This document shows positions 34,337 to 42,933 of a stretch of DNA of 64,000 bases, one piece after another. The translations under genes were made by a program, and so were the position numbers. The notes under the pieces are model-generated. The model was not told where the DNA came from. It worked only from the letters and a program-made list of their open reading frames with translations, and did no database searches. How positions within the stretch are numbered: the stretch's first letter is position 1; each line of letters opens with the position of its first letter. The stretch comes from Cuniculiplasma sp052315415 (lineage in GTDB: Archaea > Thermoplasmatota > Thermoplasmata > Thermoplasmatales > Thermoplasmataceae): NCBI GenBank assembly GCA_052315415.1, contig JBLSDH010000001.1, positions 151,059 to 215,058 on the forward strand. The letters run 5' to 3'.

Positions 34337-34539
34337 TTTTTTATTTCCTCCATATGTGTTATTGTTAAGATTCTTGCAATCTGCCTTCTCAGGGATCTCA
34401 TAAGCCCTGGATTTAATGGTGCACCACCCATTGCAACACTGGCCCTCTGTCTTAGAAGGGATTCATAAAGATCCTTCAGCTTTTCCTCCCTCTCTGTTTT
34501 AGACATTTCTCTGATCTTCTTTGCTGTAAGCTCAGGCAT
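34333..34539 (-). CDS. rpl29: Ribosomal protein L29 (uL29)
   Basis: A 68-aa helical hairpin with KKIREMSKTEREEKLKDLYESLLRQRASVAMGGAPLNPG and RSLRRQIARILTI, the uL29 consensus. It overlaps the S3 stop by 8 nt. Confidence 0.95.
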   Translation of the reverse strand: MPELTAKKIREMSKTEREEKLKDLYESLLRQRASVAMGGAPLNPGLMRSLRRQIARILTITHMEEIKK

Positions 34540-35161
34540 CTTTCTTCTCTACCTCCATTGTCTTTAATTTTTCCTTGTTTACACTAATATCATCAGGCAG
34601 TTTGTAATCATCCTTCAGAATTCTAACTGAAACCCCTATTACACCAAGTTTCAACTTTGCTATTGAATATCCATAGTCTATACCTGATCTTGCGGGTTCA
34701 CCAGAATACTTTATGGAGCCGTAAAAGAATTTTTGTGCCCTGGCCCTCTCACCTGAAATCTTTCCTCCAATTTTTATCATTGTTCCTCTTGCATTGCTTT
34801 CAATTATTCTTCTGAGTGCCGTATTACCTGCTTTTCTGTAAGCCCATCCCTTCTCAAGGGACATTGCAATTTTTTTAGATACTATTTGGGCATTCAGATC
34901 AGGGTTCTTTACCTCCTGAACCTCAATCTTAGGACTCTCAATTCCAAATTTGTATCTCAAAGTGTCCTCTATTTCCTGAACCTTTGACCCTCTTCTACCA
35001 ATAACGAGACCAGGTTTGTTTACAGTTAAAATTATAGAGGTGTCGAGCAAGTTTCTCTTCATCTCTATACCGCCGAACCCGGCATTATCAGTTTCTTTCT
35101 TTACATATTCTGCAACAAGAAGCCTTTTTATCTTCTCGTTTACAAATTTTCTCTCTTTCAT
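34532..35161 (-). CDS. rps3: Ribosomal protein S3 (uS3)
   Basis: The 209-aa protein carries a KH domain with the GRRG loop at 55-58 (NKPGLVIGRRGSKVQEIE) and the C-terminal S3 domain (GNTALRRIIESNARGTMIKIGGKISGERARAQKFFYG). It lines the mRNA entry channel. ATG overlaps the L22 stop by 4 nt. Confidence 0.96.
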   Translation of the reverse strand: MKERKFVNEKIKRLLVAEYVKKETDNAGFGGIEMKRNLLDTSIILTVNKPGLVIGRRGSKVQEIEDTLRYKFGIESPKIEVQEVKNPDLNAQIVSKKIAMSLEKGWAYRKAGNTALRRIIESNARGTMIKIGGKISGERARAQKFFYGSIKYSGEPARSGIDYGYSIAKLKLGVIGVSVRILKDDYKLPDDISVNKEKLKTMEVEKKDA

Positions 35162-35616
35162 TCCTCTTCCTCCTGAACTATAACTGTCAAATGGACAAGG
35201 TCCCTGTTGTTTGCTCCAGCCCTGCCATATGCCTTTGGGGAATATCTTTTAAGCATTGTTCCCTTGTTTGCATTAATACTTATTATCTTCAGATTGTCTG
35301 TGTCAAGACCTTTAAACTCTGCATTTGCATCTACTGCTTCAAGAAGCTCCAGGAAATGGCGTGTTGCCTTAACGGGATATCTTCCTGGACCCACTGACTT
35401 CCTGTGAGAAACTGAATCCAGGTATCTGAAATAAGGTACAGGTCTTTTTTTATCTATTACCTCATTTAATATTTCCTTGGCTTTTTGCAATTTCATACCT
35501 CTTATATATCTTGCAATATTCACCGCGTCTTTGAAAGATATGTTGCAATCTTTTTTCAATGCTTTTGCAGTTTTATCCGGAATTTCTTTCATAGAGTAAT
35601 ATTTCATCAGTTTCAC
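35158..35616 (-). CDS. rpl22: Ribosomal protein L22 (uL22)
   Basis: The 152-aa protein has KDAVNIARYIRGMKLQKAKEILNEVIDKKRPVPYFRY and the tunnel-loop region KRYSPKAYGRAGANNRDLVHLTVIV typical of archaeal uL22. It starts 1 nt after the S19 stop. Confidence 0.95.
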   Translation of the reverse strand: MKLMKYYSMKEIPDKTAKALKKDCNISFKDAVNIARYIRGMKLQKAKEILNEVIDKKRPVPYFRYLDSVSHRKSVGPGRYPVKATRHFLELLEAVDANAEFKGLDTDNLKIISINANKGTMLKRYSPKAYGRAGANNRDLVHLTVIVQEEEE

Positions 35617-35617
35617 C

Positions 35618-36073
35618 TCACTTCAGCGGCATGAATTTTGAGGATCTTGTTGCTCCAACACCAGGACCTGAATGTTTAACCTCTTTCCTTGTAAGTGCAA
35701 ATTCTCCAATGTAATGCCCAATCATTTCTGGCCTGATTTCAAATTTGACAAACTCCTTTCCGTTATGCACCTGAACAACCTTTCCAACAAATTTTGGCAA
35801 AATTATGAGATCCCTAACATGAGTTCTCACATCTTTCTTTGAATAAAGCATCTTATTGTAAACTATCTTTGTGTCAGGAGACATCTCTCTTTTCAAAGAT
35901 CTCCTGGCCCTGGCCGGTAAAATTTCTATTAATTTCTGCATATCCATCTTCTTCAGTTCTTCAAGGGTGTAACCCTTGTACCTGAATTCTTTGGATCTTC
36001 CCATTATTATTTTCTGGGACTTCCTTGCCCTTCTTCTTATAGATTTAGCAGAAGCCTGCCTGTTTGTTGTCAT
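35618..36073 (-). CDS. rps19: Ribosomal protein S19 (uS19)
   Basis: The 151-aa archaeal-length uS19 has FRYKGYTLEELKKMDMQKLIEILPARARRSL, the core RTHVRDLIILPKFVGKVVQVHNGKEFVKFEI and the end GHYIGEFALTRKEVKHSGPGVGATRSSKFMPLK. It overlaps the L2 stop by 4 nt. Confidence 0.96.
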   Translation of the reverse strand: MTTNRQASAKSIRRRARKSQKIIMGRSKEFRYKGYTLEELKKMDMQKLIEILPARARRSLKREMSPDTKIVYNKMLYSKKDVRTHVRDLIILPKFVGKVVQVHNGKEFVKFEIRPEMIGHYIGEFALTRKEVKHSGPGVGATRSSKFMPLK

Positions 36074-36765
36074 TTAACTTTCCTCCTTTTTGGTGATAGC
36101 CTGCCAACCTTTCTTCCTGGCGGAGTACCTCTTCCTACAGTACTGGGTCTTCCAACATGCTGATGGTTTCCACCTCCATGTGGGTGATTAACTGCGTTCA
36201 TTGCCACTCCCCTTACTGAATAAGGACGTTTAGCCTTACTCTGCAAATAGTGTACCTTTCTTCCAGCCTTGAGAACAGGTATATCTTTTGCTCCAGAACC
36301 TGCCACTGATCCAACGGTTGCCCTGCACAGTGGATTGAAGTTTTTTATGAAACCTGAGGGCAATTTTACGGAAACGTATGCACCATGACTTATTACCTGG
36401 GCATAGGAACCGCCAGTCCTGCAAAGCTTTCCTCCGTCACCCGGAACTGTCTCAATATTATGAATAATTTGACCATCCTTTATGAAACCAAGTAGGGTCG
36501 AATCCCCATCCTTAGGATCAGGAATCCTTCCTGAATTTATCTTCATCCCTACGTATGCTCCGTTGAATGCCAGCTGGTATATCTTTTTTCCCTCCATCCC
36601 TGTAAGCTCAACCACAGGAGCATTTCTTCCAGGAGCATGCACTATATCGGTTACTGTGTACTGCCCTTCATTGGGAATTTTTACCTCTCCAATATGTCTG
36701 TGACTTGGGCTTCTGTAAACAAGCCCCCCTTTTCCTCTTCTTTGTGGTATTATCAGTTTACCCAT
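36070..36765 (-). CDS. rpl2: Ribosomal protein L2 (uL2)
   Basis: L2 is close to the peptidyl-transferase centre. The 231-aa protein has MGKLIIPQRRGKGGLVYRSP, the SVAGSGAKDIPVLKAG segment and the conserved histidine region GVAMNAVNHPHGGGNHQHVGRPSTVGRGTPPGRKVG. It lies 11 nt after the L23 stop. Confidence 0.97.
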   Translation of the reverse strand: MGKLIIPQRRGKGGLVYRSPSHRHIGEVKIPNEGQYTVTDIVHAPGRNAPVVELTGMEGKKIYQLAFNGAYVGMKINSGRIPDPKDGDSTLLGFIKDGQIIHNIETVPGDGGKLCRTGGSYAQVISHGAYVSVKLPSGFIKNFNPLCRATVGSVAGSGAKDIPVLKAGRKVHYLQSKAKRPYSVRGVAMNAVNHPHGGGNHQHVGRPSTVGRGTPPGRKVGRLSPKRRKVK

Positions 36766-36776
36766 TATATTTCACC

Positions 36777-37025
36777 TCAATAGAGACCTATCCTCTCTCC
36801 AATCTCTTCTGCATTATAATCTTCAGAAAGTCTAACTATTGCTTTCTTACCATTCTTATCCCTGAGAATATTTACCTTCACAACCTTAACGTTAAAAAGT
36901 TCCTCAATCTCTCCTTTTACATCCCTTTTTGTTGCATTTTTATGCACATAGAAAGCCAGTTTGTTCTCCTTTTGACCTGAAAGCATTGTCTTTTCTGTGG
37001 CAATTGGAGATATTATGAATTTCAT
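36777..37025 (-). CDS. rpl23: Ribosomal protein L23 (uL23)
   Basis: An 82-aa protein beginning MKFIISPIATEKTMLSGQKENKLAFYVHKNATKRDVKGEIEELFNVKVVKVN, the uL23 consensus at the nascent-chain exit and SRP binding site. It overlaps the L4 stop by 4 nt. Confidence 0.96.
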   Translation of the reverse strand: MKFIISPIATEKTMLSGQKENKLAFYVHKNATKRDVKGEIEELFNVKVVKVNILRDKNGKKAIVRLSEDYNAEEIGERIGLY

Positions 37026-37783
37026 TGTGACTCCTCCTCAAGATTTTTTAATGAACTTTCAGTATATATCACAAGCCTCCCCGGAACTCCTCCTGGAGCA
37101 AGCTTTGATATTGAAACATTTTTTACATTTGCAACATCAACACCGGGCAGTGATGTGAATACCCTTCTATTTTCAGTTGAATGTGTAACTATGAGAATAC
37201 TTTTTGGCGTCCTGTATTTTCTGTTTCTCATCTTTCCTCTTCCTGCTCTTATTTTTGTCCCTTCTTTTGCCCTTTCAATGTCCTCCCATACTCCCAAATT
37301 TTTCAGAAATACTTCTGCCTCCCTTGTTTTTCCTATGTTTACCACTGAATCATCAACAACAATTGGGAATGAAAGTTGTCCGCTAAATCTGTGGCCTCTC
37401 TTTTTCACCCTTTCTGGATCTGCAGAGAGGGCCATGGCAGATTTCCATGCAATCCTTTTTTCCTTTTTATTTATGTGTAATGAGAGGATCTTATCACTTC
37501 TTGGACTCAGGGCACTTCTACCACCCTTTGTGTTTCCAAGCTCAACAGCCCTAGAACTACCAGCGACCCTTGGCATTCTTGAAATGCCCATACCAGGCCT
37601 GCTTGTGTGTCCAACCCTTCTAGTTCCAGCCAATGGGGAAGACCCATATGGATGCCTGTTTGAAAGTGAAATTATTCTGAACGCCTTTTTAATTATATCC
37701 TCTCTAACAGGAGATGCAAAAACTTTGGGACTGTTAACCTTTCCCTTCACCTGTCCATTTAGATCGTAAACGTTTACTTCCAT
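37022..37783 (-). CDS. rpl4: Ribosomal protein L4 (uL4)
   Basis: The 253-aa archaeal/eukaryal-type L4 has the loop GSSPLAGTRRVGHTSRPGMGISRMPRVAGSSRAVELGNTKGGRSALSPR and the globular end LIVTHSTENRRVFTSLPGVDVANVKNVSISKLAPGG. It follows L3 by 2 nt. Confidence 0.95.
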   Translation of the reverse strand: MEVNVYDLNGQVKGKVNSPKVFASPVREDIIKKAFRIISLSNRHPYGSSPLAGTRRVGHTSRPGMGISRMPRVAGSSRAVELGNTKGGRSALSPRSDKILSLHINKKEKRIAWKSAMALSADPERVKKRGHRFSGQLSFPIVVDDSVVNIGKTREAEVFLKNLGVWEDIERAKEGTKIRAGRGKMRNRKYRTPKSILIVTHSTENRRVFTSLPGVDVANVKNVSISKLAPGGVPGRLVIYTESSLKNLEEESQ

Positions 37784-37785
37784 CT

Positions 37786-38775
37786 TTAATCACCCTGTTT
37801 TGACCCGAGAGATATGTAAGATATCTCAACCTTTTCCACAGCTGTAACTTTTGCCCTTGCGGGGTCCCTGAATTTTATGAGCCTTTTAACATGGCCCGGT
37901 ATTGAACCGTGTATCAGAACATAATTTGTTCTTACAAGGCCATAATTTGGATATCCACCCTTAACGTTGATGTCGTCCTGGCCCTCACACTTAGCATATT
38001 TCAGAACCCTCATATTGTGCTGAGTCCTTTGATGAGAACCCATTTGACCTGCCTGTGGAACCTGCCACCTGACCCAGTCTGGATGCCAGGGACCCAGAGT
38101 ACCAATCATTCTTCTGTGCTTTCTGTTTTTTCTTGGCAGTAATTTTACACCAAATCTTTCAACATGACCAGTAAAGCCTTTTCCCTTGGTCACTGATATT
38201 ACATCAACAAAGTTTCCAGGCTTTGCAAAATCTGAGAAATTAACCTCTTTTCCCAACATACTTTCAGCATAATTTACTCTTTTTGAGATATCAGTACCGC
38301 CTATTCTGCTCTCATATATGTCTGGAGATTTCTTAGGTACTCCAGTTACCATTTCTGTTTTGAGCATAAGAAGAACCCTAACATCATCAACAACCTCTGG
38401 CTTCTTAACTTCTTTTTTCTTCTTTGGTTCCGTAATTTTCCTAAAAATATTCTTGTCAAGATTGTCTGCCCACTTTTCATAACATACCTTCAGACCGTCC
38501 TCTGTTTCTCTGTATAGCCTTACTGCTACTACGACCGCTGGAGGTACCTCGACAACGGTTACTGCTGACATTATATTTCTTCCTGCAGTAGTGCTGCTCT
38601 TTCTGTAATCCACCATTTCTATGTGTGTCATACCAACTTTATAGCCTGCAAATGACTGAAGCTTTGGCTCACCTGATATTTCAGGCCAGCTTCTGATGGT
38701 AGATTTCAGACCGGGCTTGCGCTTCCTATGATAATATCCCAATGACCCCCTTCTGGGGTGATGTGGTGTCGCCAT
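37786..38775 (-). CDS. rpl3: Ribosomal protein L3 (uL3)
   Basis: The 329-aa protein is an archaeal uL3: HHPRRGSLGYYHRKRKPG at the start, YKVGMTHIEMVDY and the core VTKGKGFTGHVERFGVKLLPRKNRKHRRMIGTLGPWHPDWVRWQVPQAGQMGSHQRTQHN. It opens the 16.8-kb gene string down to nop5. GGTGAT lies about 8 nt before the ATG and a TATA box about 115 nt upstream, so this gene is likely read from a leadered mRNA. Confidence 0.96.
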   Translation of the reverse strand: MATPHHPRRGSLGYYHRKRKPGLKSTIRSWPEISGEPKLQSFAGYKVGMTHIEMVDYRKSSTTAGRNIMSAVTVVEVPPAVVVAVRLYRETEDGLKVCYEKWADNLDKNIFRKITEPKKKKEVKKPEVVDDVRVLLMLKTEMVTGVPKKSPDIYESRIGGTDISKRVNYAESMLGKEVNFSDFAKPGNFVDVISVTKGKGFTGHVERFGVKLLPRKNRKHRRMIGTLGPWHPDWVRWQVPQAGQMGSHQRTQHNMRVLKYAKCEGQDDINVKGGYPNYGLVRTNYVLIHGSIPGHVKRLIKFRDPARAKVTAVEKVEISYISLGSKQGD

Positions 38776-38888
38776 TATTTATCACCTTACCGTTACATCT
38801 AGAATAAATGCCATAAATCTGACATTAATTCTTGTGGATGCCATGGGCATTGCCAATAGATGTATGGTTTTCAAAGTGTAGTTTTTAA

Positions 38889-38900
38889 CAATATATAATG
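38889..38900 (-). promoter_or_regulatory. Probable TATA box of the L3-to-Nop5 ribosomal operon
   Basis: The minus strand reads CATTATATATTG here, a good archaeal TATA match, about 120 nt before the L3 ATG. Transcription would begin near 38870, giving a leader of about 95 nt that ends in a Shine-Dalgarno. The leader could hold an autoregulatory structure; none was identified. Confidence 0.4.
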
Positions 38901-38970
38901 TTTGCTTTTTTCTTTTTTTGCAATATTCTGGAATGATTAAAAATAAAAAATAAGTTCAGTATTAACCCAA

Positions 38971-38980
38971 TTATTATATT
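38971..38980 (+). promoter_or_regulatory. TATA box before the M20 peptidase gene
   Basis: TTATTATATT is centred about 25 nt before the ATG at 39001 with no Shine-Dalgarno, suggesting a leaderless mRNA. Confidence 0.4.
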
Positions 38981-39000
38981 AGTCATATACATTTACACCC

Positions 39001-40197
39001 ATGCAGCTTATGGAAATGAACGATGATGAGTTTATAATTGAAGTGGCCAGGAGATTAATTGGAATTAAATCAATAAGTCCATTTTCAGGAGGTAATGGTG
39101 AGGGGGAGAGGGCAGACGAGATCATTAGGATACTTGAAGAAATAGGCATAGAAAAGTATGAGAGATTTGATATTGAGGATACGGACAAATGCAAAAGATC
39201 AAATGTGGTTGTTAAGATTGGAAACGCTGAAAAAACACTATGGATCATAGCGCATATAGATACTGTTCCCGAGGGAAATATAACTCTCTGGAAAAAGGAA
39301 CCTTTCAAGGCTACAGTGGAAGGTAGAAGAATATACGGAAGAGGAACCACAGACGATGGCCAGGGCATATTTCTTGCATTACTTTTGCTGAAGAACCTAA
39401 GGAAGGAAAACTTGAAGTATAATTTAGGTGTTGCATTCGTTGCTGATGAGGAACTTGGGAGTAAATATGGCATCTCTCAGTTGATGGATAAGAATCTTTT
39501 TAAAAAGGAAGATCTCATATATGTACCGGACTTTGGAGCTTCCGATGGAATGAAGGTTGAAATTGCAGAAAAGAGCATTCTATGGATGAAGTTTACTGTG
39601 GAAGGTAGACAATATCATGCAAGCTTACCTAACAATGCCATAAATGCTAACAGGGAGAGTGCAAAATTCATTCTTCTTTTGGATAAACATCTTCATGAAA
39701 CATATAACAAAAAGGACGAAAAATATGATTATCCGTATTCTAGCTTTGAACCAACAAGGCATGATAAAAATGTGGAGAACATAAATACAATACCTGGAAG
39801 AGAAGTATTTTTCTTTGATTGCAGAATACTTCCAGAATATGATCTTGATTTTGTAATTGATGATGTGAACAGAAAAATTGTTGAATTTGAGAACCAGAGC
39901 AAGGTAAAGATAAAAATGGAAATTATACAGAAGGAGCAGGCACCTATGCCCACATCAGAGAATTCAGAGGCAGTTCTAAAACTTTTGGAGGCACTTAAAA
40001 AAAGGGGAGGAGAACCAAAGCTTGTTGGAATTGGCGGTGGAACATGTGCTGCCTTTTTCAGAAAGGCCGGGTATGATGCAGTTGTCTGGAGTTCCATGAT
40101 AGAGGATGTGGCTCATCAGGTAGATGAATATATAGAGATTGACAACGTTCTAAAGGATGCAGAAACCATGGGTATGATCCTTTATGGATCAGACTGA
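39001..40197 (+). CDS. M20-family metallopeptidase (ArgE/DapE/carboxypeptidase-like)
   Basis: The 398-aa cytosolic protein shows the M20 metal and catalytic residues: IIAHIDTVPEG (metal His and Asp), YGRGTTDDGQGIF (bridging Asp), VADEELGSKYG (catalytic Glu pair), and the late metal histidine in EDVAHQVDEYI. A dimerisation domain with the YHASLPNNA motif sits in the middle. The family removes acyl groups or single amino acids; the substrate here is not known, and a peptide or acyl-amino acid is likely. The 3' end overlaps the convergent nadM by 9 nt. Confidence 0.87.
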   Translation: MQLMEMNDDEFIIEVARRLIGIKSISPFSGGNGEGERADEIIRILEEIGIEKYERFDIEDTDKCKRSNVVVKIGNAEKTLWIIAHIDTVPEGNITLWKKEPFKATVEGRRIYGRGTTDDGQGIFLALLLLKNLRKENLKYNLGVAFVADEELGSKYGISQLMDKNLFKKEDLIYVPDFGASDGMKVEIAEKSILWMKFTVEGRQYHASLPNNAINANRESAKFILLLDKHLHETYNKKDEKYDYPYSSFEPTRHDKNVENINTIPGREVFFFDCRILPEYDLDFVIDDVNRKIVEFENQSKVKIKMEIIQKEQAPMPTSENSEAVLKLLEALKKRGGEPKLVGIGGGTCAAFFRKAGYDAVVWSSMIEDVAHQVDEYIEIDNVLKDAETMGMILYGSD

Positions 40198-40728
40198 ATC
40201 CGATTGGCTGAGATCCCTCAGCCTCTGAACACCATCAATCTCATCTATTATGTCCTTAACTTCCTTTGGTACATACTTTTCCCAAGGAAGACCAGCGATC
40301 ATTTTTTCCCTTATACTGGTTCCAGACCATTCAACCCTGTTGATCAAATCCATTGAATTAACATTGTAATGTTTCTCCACAAACAGCCTTTTAACCAGTG
40401 GATTATTTGTGTAAACGTCATTGAATTTTGGAGTTAACGATTCAACATGTGCCACCCATAGAGGATTTGAATTCACGTCCTCTATTGGGATTATGTAAAA
40501 ATTAGTTATCCCTTCAAATTCAAGAGTGTTTGAGATCATAAGGTGTCTTTCACCGGCTGTAAAAGGGTTCTGTAAAGTATGGGAATACTGTGCACTACCA
40601 ATACCTATGATAACTGAATCATGTAATTTCAGGATCTCCTTTATAACTGCAAGATGGCCAAGGTGAAATGGCTGAAATCTCCCAACTATAAATGCCCTAT
40701 TTACCAATTTCGTTCTTAACCACCTCAC
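40189..40728 (-). CDS. nadM: Nicotinamide-nucleotide adenylyltransferase, archaeal type (NadM)
   Basis: NadM joins NMN and ATP to NAD. The core reads RAFIVGRFQPFHLGHLAVIKEIL with the HxGH motif (HLGH), then GSAQYSHTLQNPFTAGERHLMI and, near the end, WSGTSIREKMIAG (the ISTSxxR-type motif). The start is uncertain: a GTG at 40728 overlaps the upstream gene by 32 nt, and a TTG at 40707 would give a protein closer to the family's usual N-terminus. Length is 172-179 aa. Confidence 0.92.
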   Translation of the reverse strand: MRWLRTKLVNRAFIVGRFQPFHLGHLAVIKEILKLHDSVIIGIGSAQYSHTLQNPFTAGERHLMISNTLEFEGITNFYIIPIEDVNSNPLWVAHVESLTPKFNDVYTNNPLVKRLFVEKHYNVNSMDLINRVEWSGTSIREKMIAGLPWEKYVPKEVKDIIDEIDGVQRLRDLSQSDSV

Positions 40729-41656
40729 ATTCTGTCATATTTGAATTCTCAAAGATAAACCAGTTAAGATATTCTTCAATCCTCTTTTTCATATCATGAA
40801 GCTGTTCATTCATTTTCTGCATATTGATTATTGACTGAGGCAAATTTTTCCCCTCCACCATTAGCTCTAGCCTTTCCATAATTTCATTGGCTGAAATTTC
40901 ATTGATAACACACAACCTGTCCCCGTCTATCAAAATCTCCTTTGACTTTCCCTTTCTCCCTCTCTTTACTTCGTTGTATGAAATTGTTATTTTCCTCTTA
41001 ATTATGAGATTTGTCAATAATTGACTTAAACCATTTACCATATATACGTCTTCGTTCTGTTCGTGAGATTCCCCATGGTTCTTTATTTTTATTCCTGAAA
41101 AAAGGAATTCCTGAATTGATCTGAATGCCTGCGGAACATTGTTAGAATATGTGTTGATCAGATCAACGTAATTTTCCCATATTTTTTCAGGATTCCTGCC
41201 TTCCATGGACATATGATTTTCACATAGATCTTTCCACAGATTGTTTTTTTCAATAAGTGGGATAGGAACGTGATCTATGTGTGGTCCTCTTATCTCCGGA
41301 GGGGATTTCAGTGATGATAACATATCTCTTGCTGCCTTTCTCAGTATGCTGTAATGTTCAGTTAGTTTTTTCTGTATCTCTTCAATTTCCTTCTTCCTTA
41401 AAATTTCATTCTCAAGTTCCCTTTTTATATCTTCATCCGATATTGTTTTTTCATTGTTTGCTGGTATTTGGGAATTTATATCCACATTGTTATTTTCCAT
41501 TTTGTTTTCAGACTGTTTTTGTTTTATATTGTTGCCATCATCTGACGTTTTTACTGTTTTCTCCTTCCTGAGTCTTCTTGATAATATAAAATATGAGAAT
41601 AGAACCGCTGCTAAGAATGTAATTGCATCTGATTCAATCAACAAATAGAGTTGCAT
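40697..41656 (-). CDS. Unknown membrane-anchored coiled-coil protein
   Basis: No family was recognised. The 319-aa protein has one hydrophobic helix near the N-terminus (about 10-26, ending SRRLRKEK), a polar Asn/Lys/Glu-rich linker with low complexity (35-75), a coiled-coil (75-115), a mixed globular part (120-270) and a final helix. With one N-terminal anchor the rest is probably cytosolic. It sits between an aminotransferase gene (stop and start adjoin at 41656/41657) and nadM, and may be in one mRNA with them. Confidence 0.6.
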   Translation of the reverse strand: MQLYLLIESDAITFLAAVLFSYFILSRRLRKEKTVKTSDDGNNIKQKQSENKMENNNVDINSQIPANNEKTISDEDIKRELENEILRKKEIEEIQKKLTEHYSILRKAARDMLSSLKSPPEIRGPHIDHVPIPLIEKNNLWKDLCENHMSMEGRNPEKIWENYVDLINTYSNNVPQAFRSIQEFLFSGIKIKNHGESHEQNEDVYMVNGLSQLLTNLIIKRKITISYNEVKRGRKGKSKEILIDGDRLCVINEISANEIMERLELMVEGKNLPQSIINMQKMNEQLHDMKKRIEEYLNWFIFENSNMTECEVVKNEIGK

Positions 41657-42832
41657 CTATATCTTTCTCAAATCCTTCATGAATTCCTTAAGAGCGTTCA
41701 TTCCCTCTATTATGGTTTTTTCATCCGTGGCGTAAGATATTCTGAAATGATGTTCTCCCTGTTCTCCAAAATATATTCCCGGAATTAGTATTATACCCTT
41801 GGAGGTTAGTGCCTTCCTGCAAAAATCCTCCGATGAAATATCCAGATCATAGGATGGAAATACATAAAATGCTCCGTCCGGAGGCACCACGTCTAGTCCT
41901 TCTATTTCTGAAAGCTTTTGAAGGATCAGGGCTCTTCTCTTTTCAAATATTTCCAGCATTTGTCTTGGATTCTTCTCGTCCGTCATTGCCCTAAGTGCAG
42001 CCATCTGTGAAATGGAGGGTGCACATGTCATTGTGTGTTGCTGGACTTTATCAGAGTTTTCTATTACCTCTGAGTTTGAGATCATGTATCCGATTCTCCA
42101 TCCGGTCATTGCATAGCTTTTTGAAAATCCTGATAGCAGAATTGTATTTTTCATCTCCGGATCCATATCAAGTATGTTTTTCATTCTCCCTTCATATATG
42201 AGTGATTCGTAAATTTGATCTGTTATTAGGTATATGCCGTGATCTTGGCATATTTCAATAAGTTTTTCAACACTATTTGCGTCAAAAATTTTTCCGGTTG
42301 GGTTTGATGGATTGGATATTATTATTGCTCTTGTTCTGGGTGTTATTGCATTTTCTATATTTTCGAAATTTAAGGAAAAATTTCTTTCCGATTCTACACC
42401 TATTGGCTTCACACCATATAATCGGCATATTTCTGGATATGACAGGAAATATGGCTCAGGGATGATAACTTCATCGCCCGGATCGCAGAGTGTCATTATT
42501 GCTATATTTATTCCCATTTTTGTTGGAGTCACAATAACATTGTCAGCAGACAATGATGAATTTTTTCCCTCTTTCACTTTGTTTATTATGGCCTCTCGAA
42601 GCTCAGGAACTCCTTTTGATGGTGTGTAATGGGTATGCCCGCTCTTAGCCATTTGAAAAGCAAAATCGATTTCCTCTTCCGGAGTTGTAAAATCTGGTTC
42701 ACCAATTCCAAAGTTATAAATTTTTTTACCCTCTTTTTTCATCTTTGCTGCCATGTTTGATGATTCAACTGTCATTGAACCATGAACTTCCTTAACCCTT
42801 CTTGAAATCACTATGTAAGATAGGATTTCCAT
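41657..42832 (-). CDS. Class I/II PLP-dependent aminotransferase (aspartate-type)
   Basis: The fold-type I signatures are clear: NFGIGEPDFTTPEE near the N-terminus, SNPSNPTGKIF, and the PLP lysine in SGFSKSYAMTGWRIGYM, with the C-terminal Arg in FRISYAT. At about 391 aa it resembles archaeal broad-specificity aspartate aminotransferases, so the amino acid partner is inferred only. The ATG at 42832 (MEILSYIVISRRVKEV) is preferred over one at 42847: an AT-rich TATA-like element near 42855-42866 would put a leaderless start there. Confidence 0.87.
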   Translation of the reverse strand: MEILSYIVISRRVKEVHGSMTVESSNMAAKMKKEGKKIYNFGIGEPDFTTPEEEIDFAFQMAKSGHTHYTPSKGVPELREAIINKVKEGKNSSLSADNVIVTPTKMGINIAIMTLCDPGDEVIIPEPYFLSYPEICRLYGVKPIGVESERNFSLNFENIENAITPRTRAIIISNPSNPTGKIFDANSVEKLIEICQDHGIYLITDQIYESLIYEGRMKNILDMDPEMKNTILLSGFSKSYAMTGWRIGYMISNSEVIENSDKVQQHTMTCAPSISQMAALRAMTDEKNPRQMLEIFEKRRALILQKLSEIEGLDVVPPDGAFYVFPSYDLDISSEDFCRKALTSKGIILIPGIYFGEQGEHHFRISYATDEKTIIEGMNALKEFMKDLRKI

Positions 42833-42905
42833 TAATAAGTTTTTCATGAATATTTTTCTTAATAATATTGAATATTAATGAGTATATTTTTAAGTCATAA
42901 AATTT

Positions 42906-42916
42906 ATTATTTAAAA
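42906..42916 (+). promoter_or_regulatory. TATA box before the DHA2 MFS gene
   Basis: TTATTTAAAAT is centred about 23 nt before the ATG at 42934. The aminotransferase promoter faces the other way in the same 100-bp region. Confidence 0.4.
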
Positions 42917-42933
42917 TCCGATGCTGATATATC

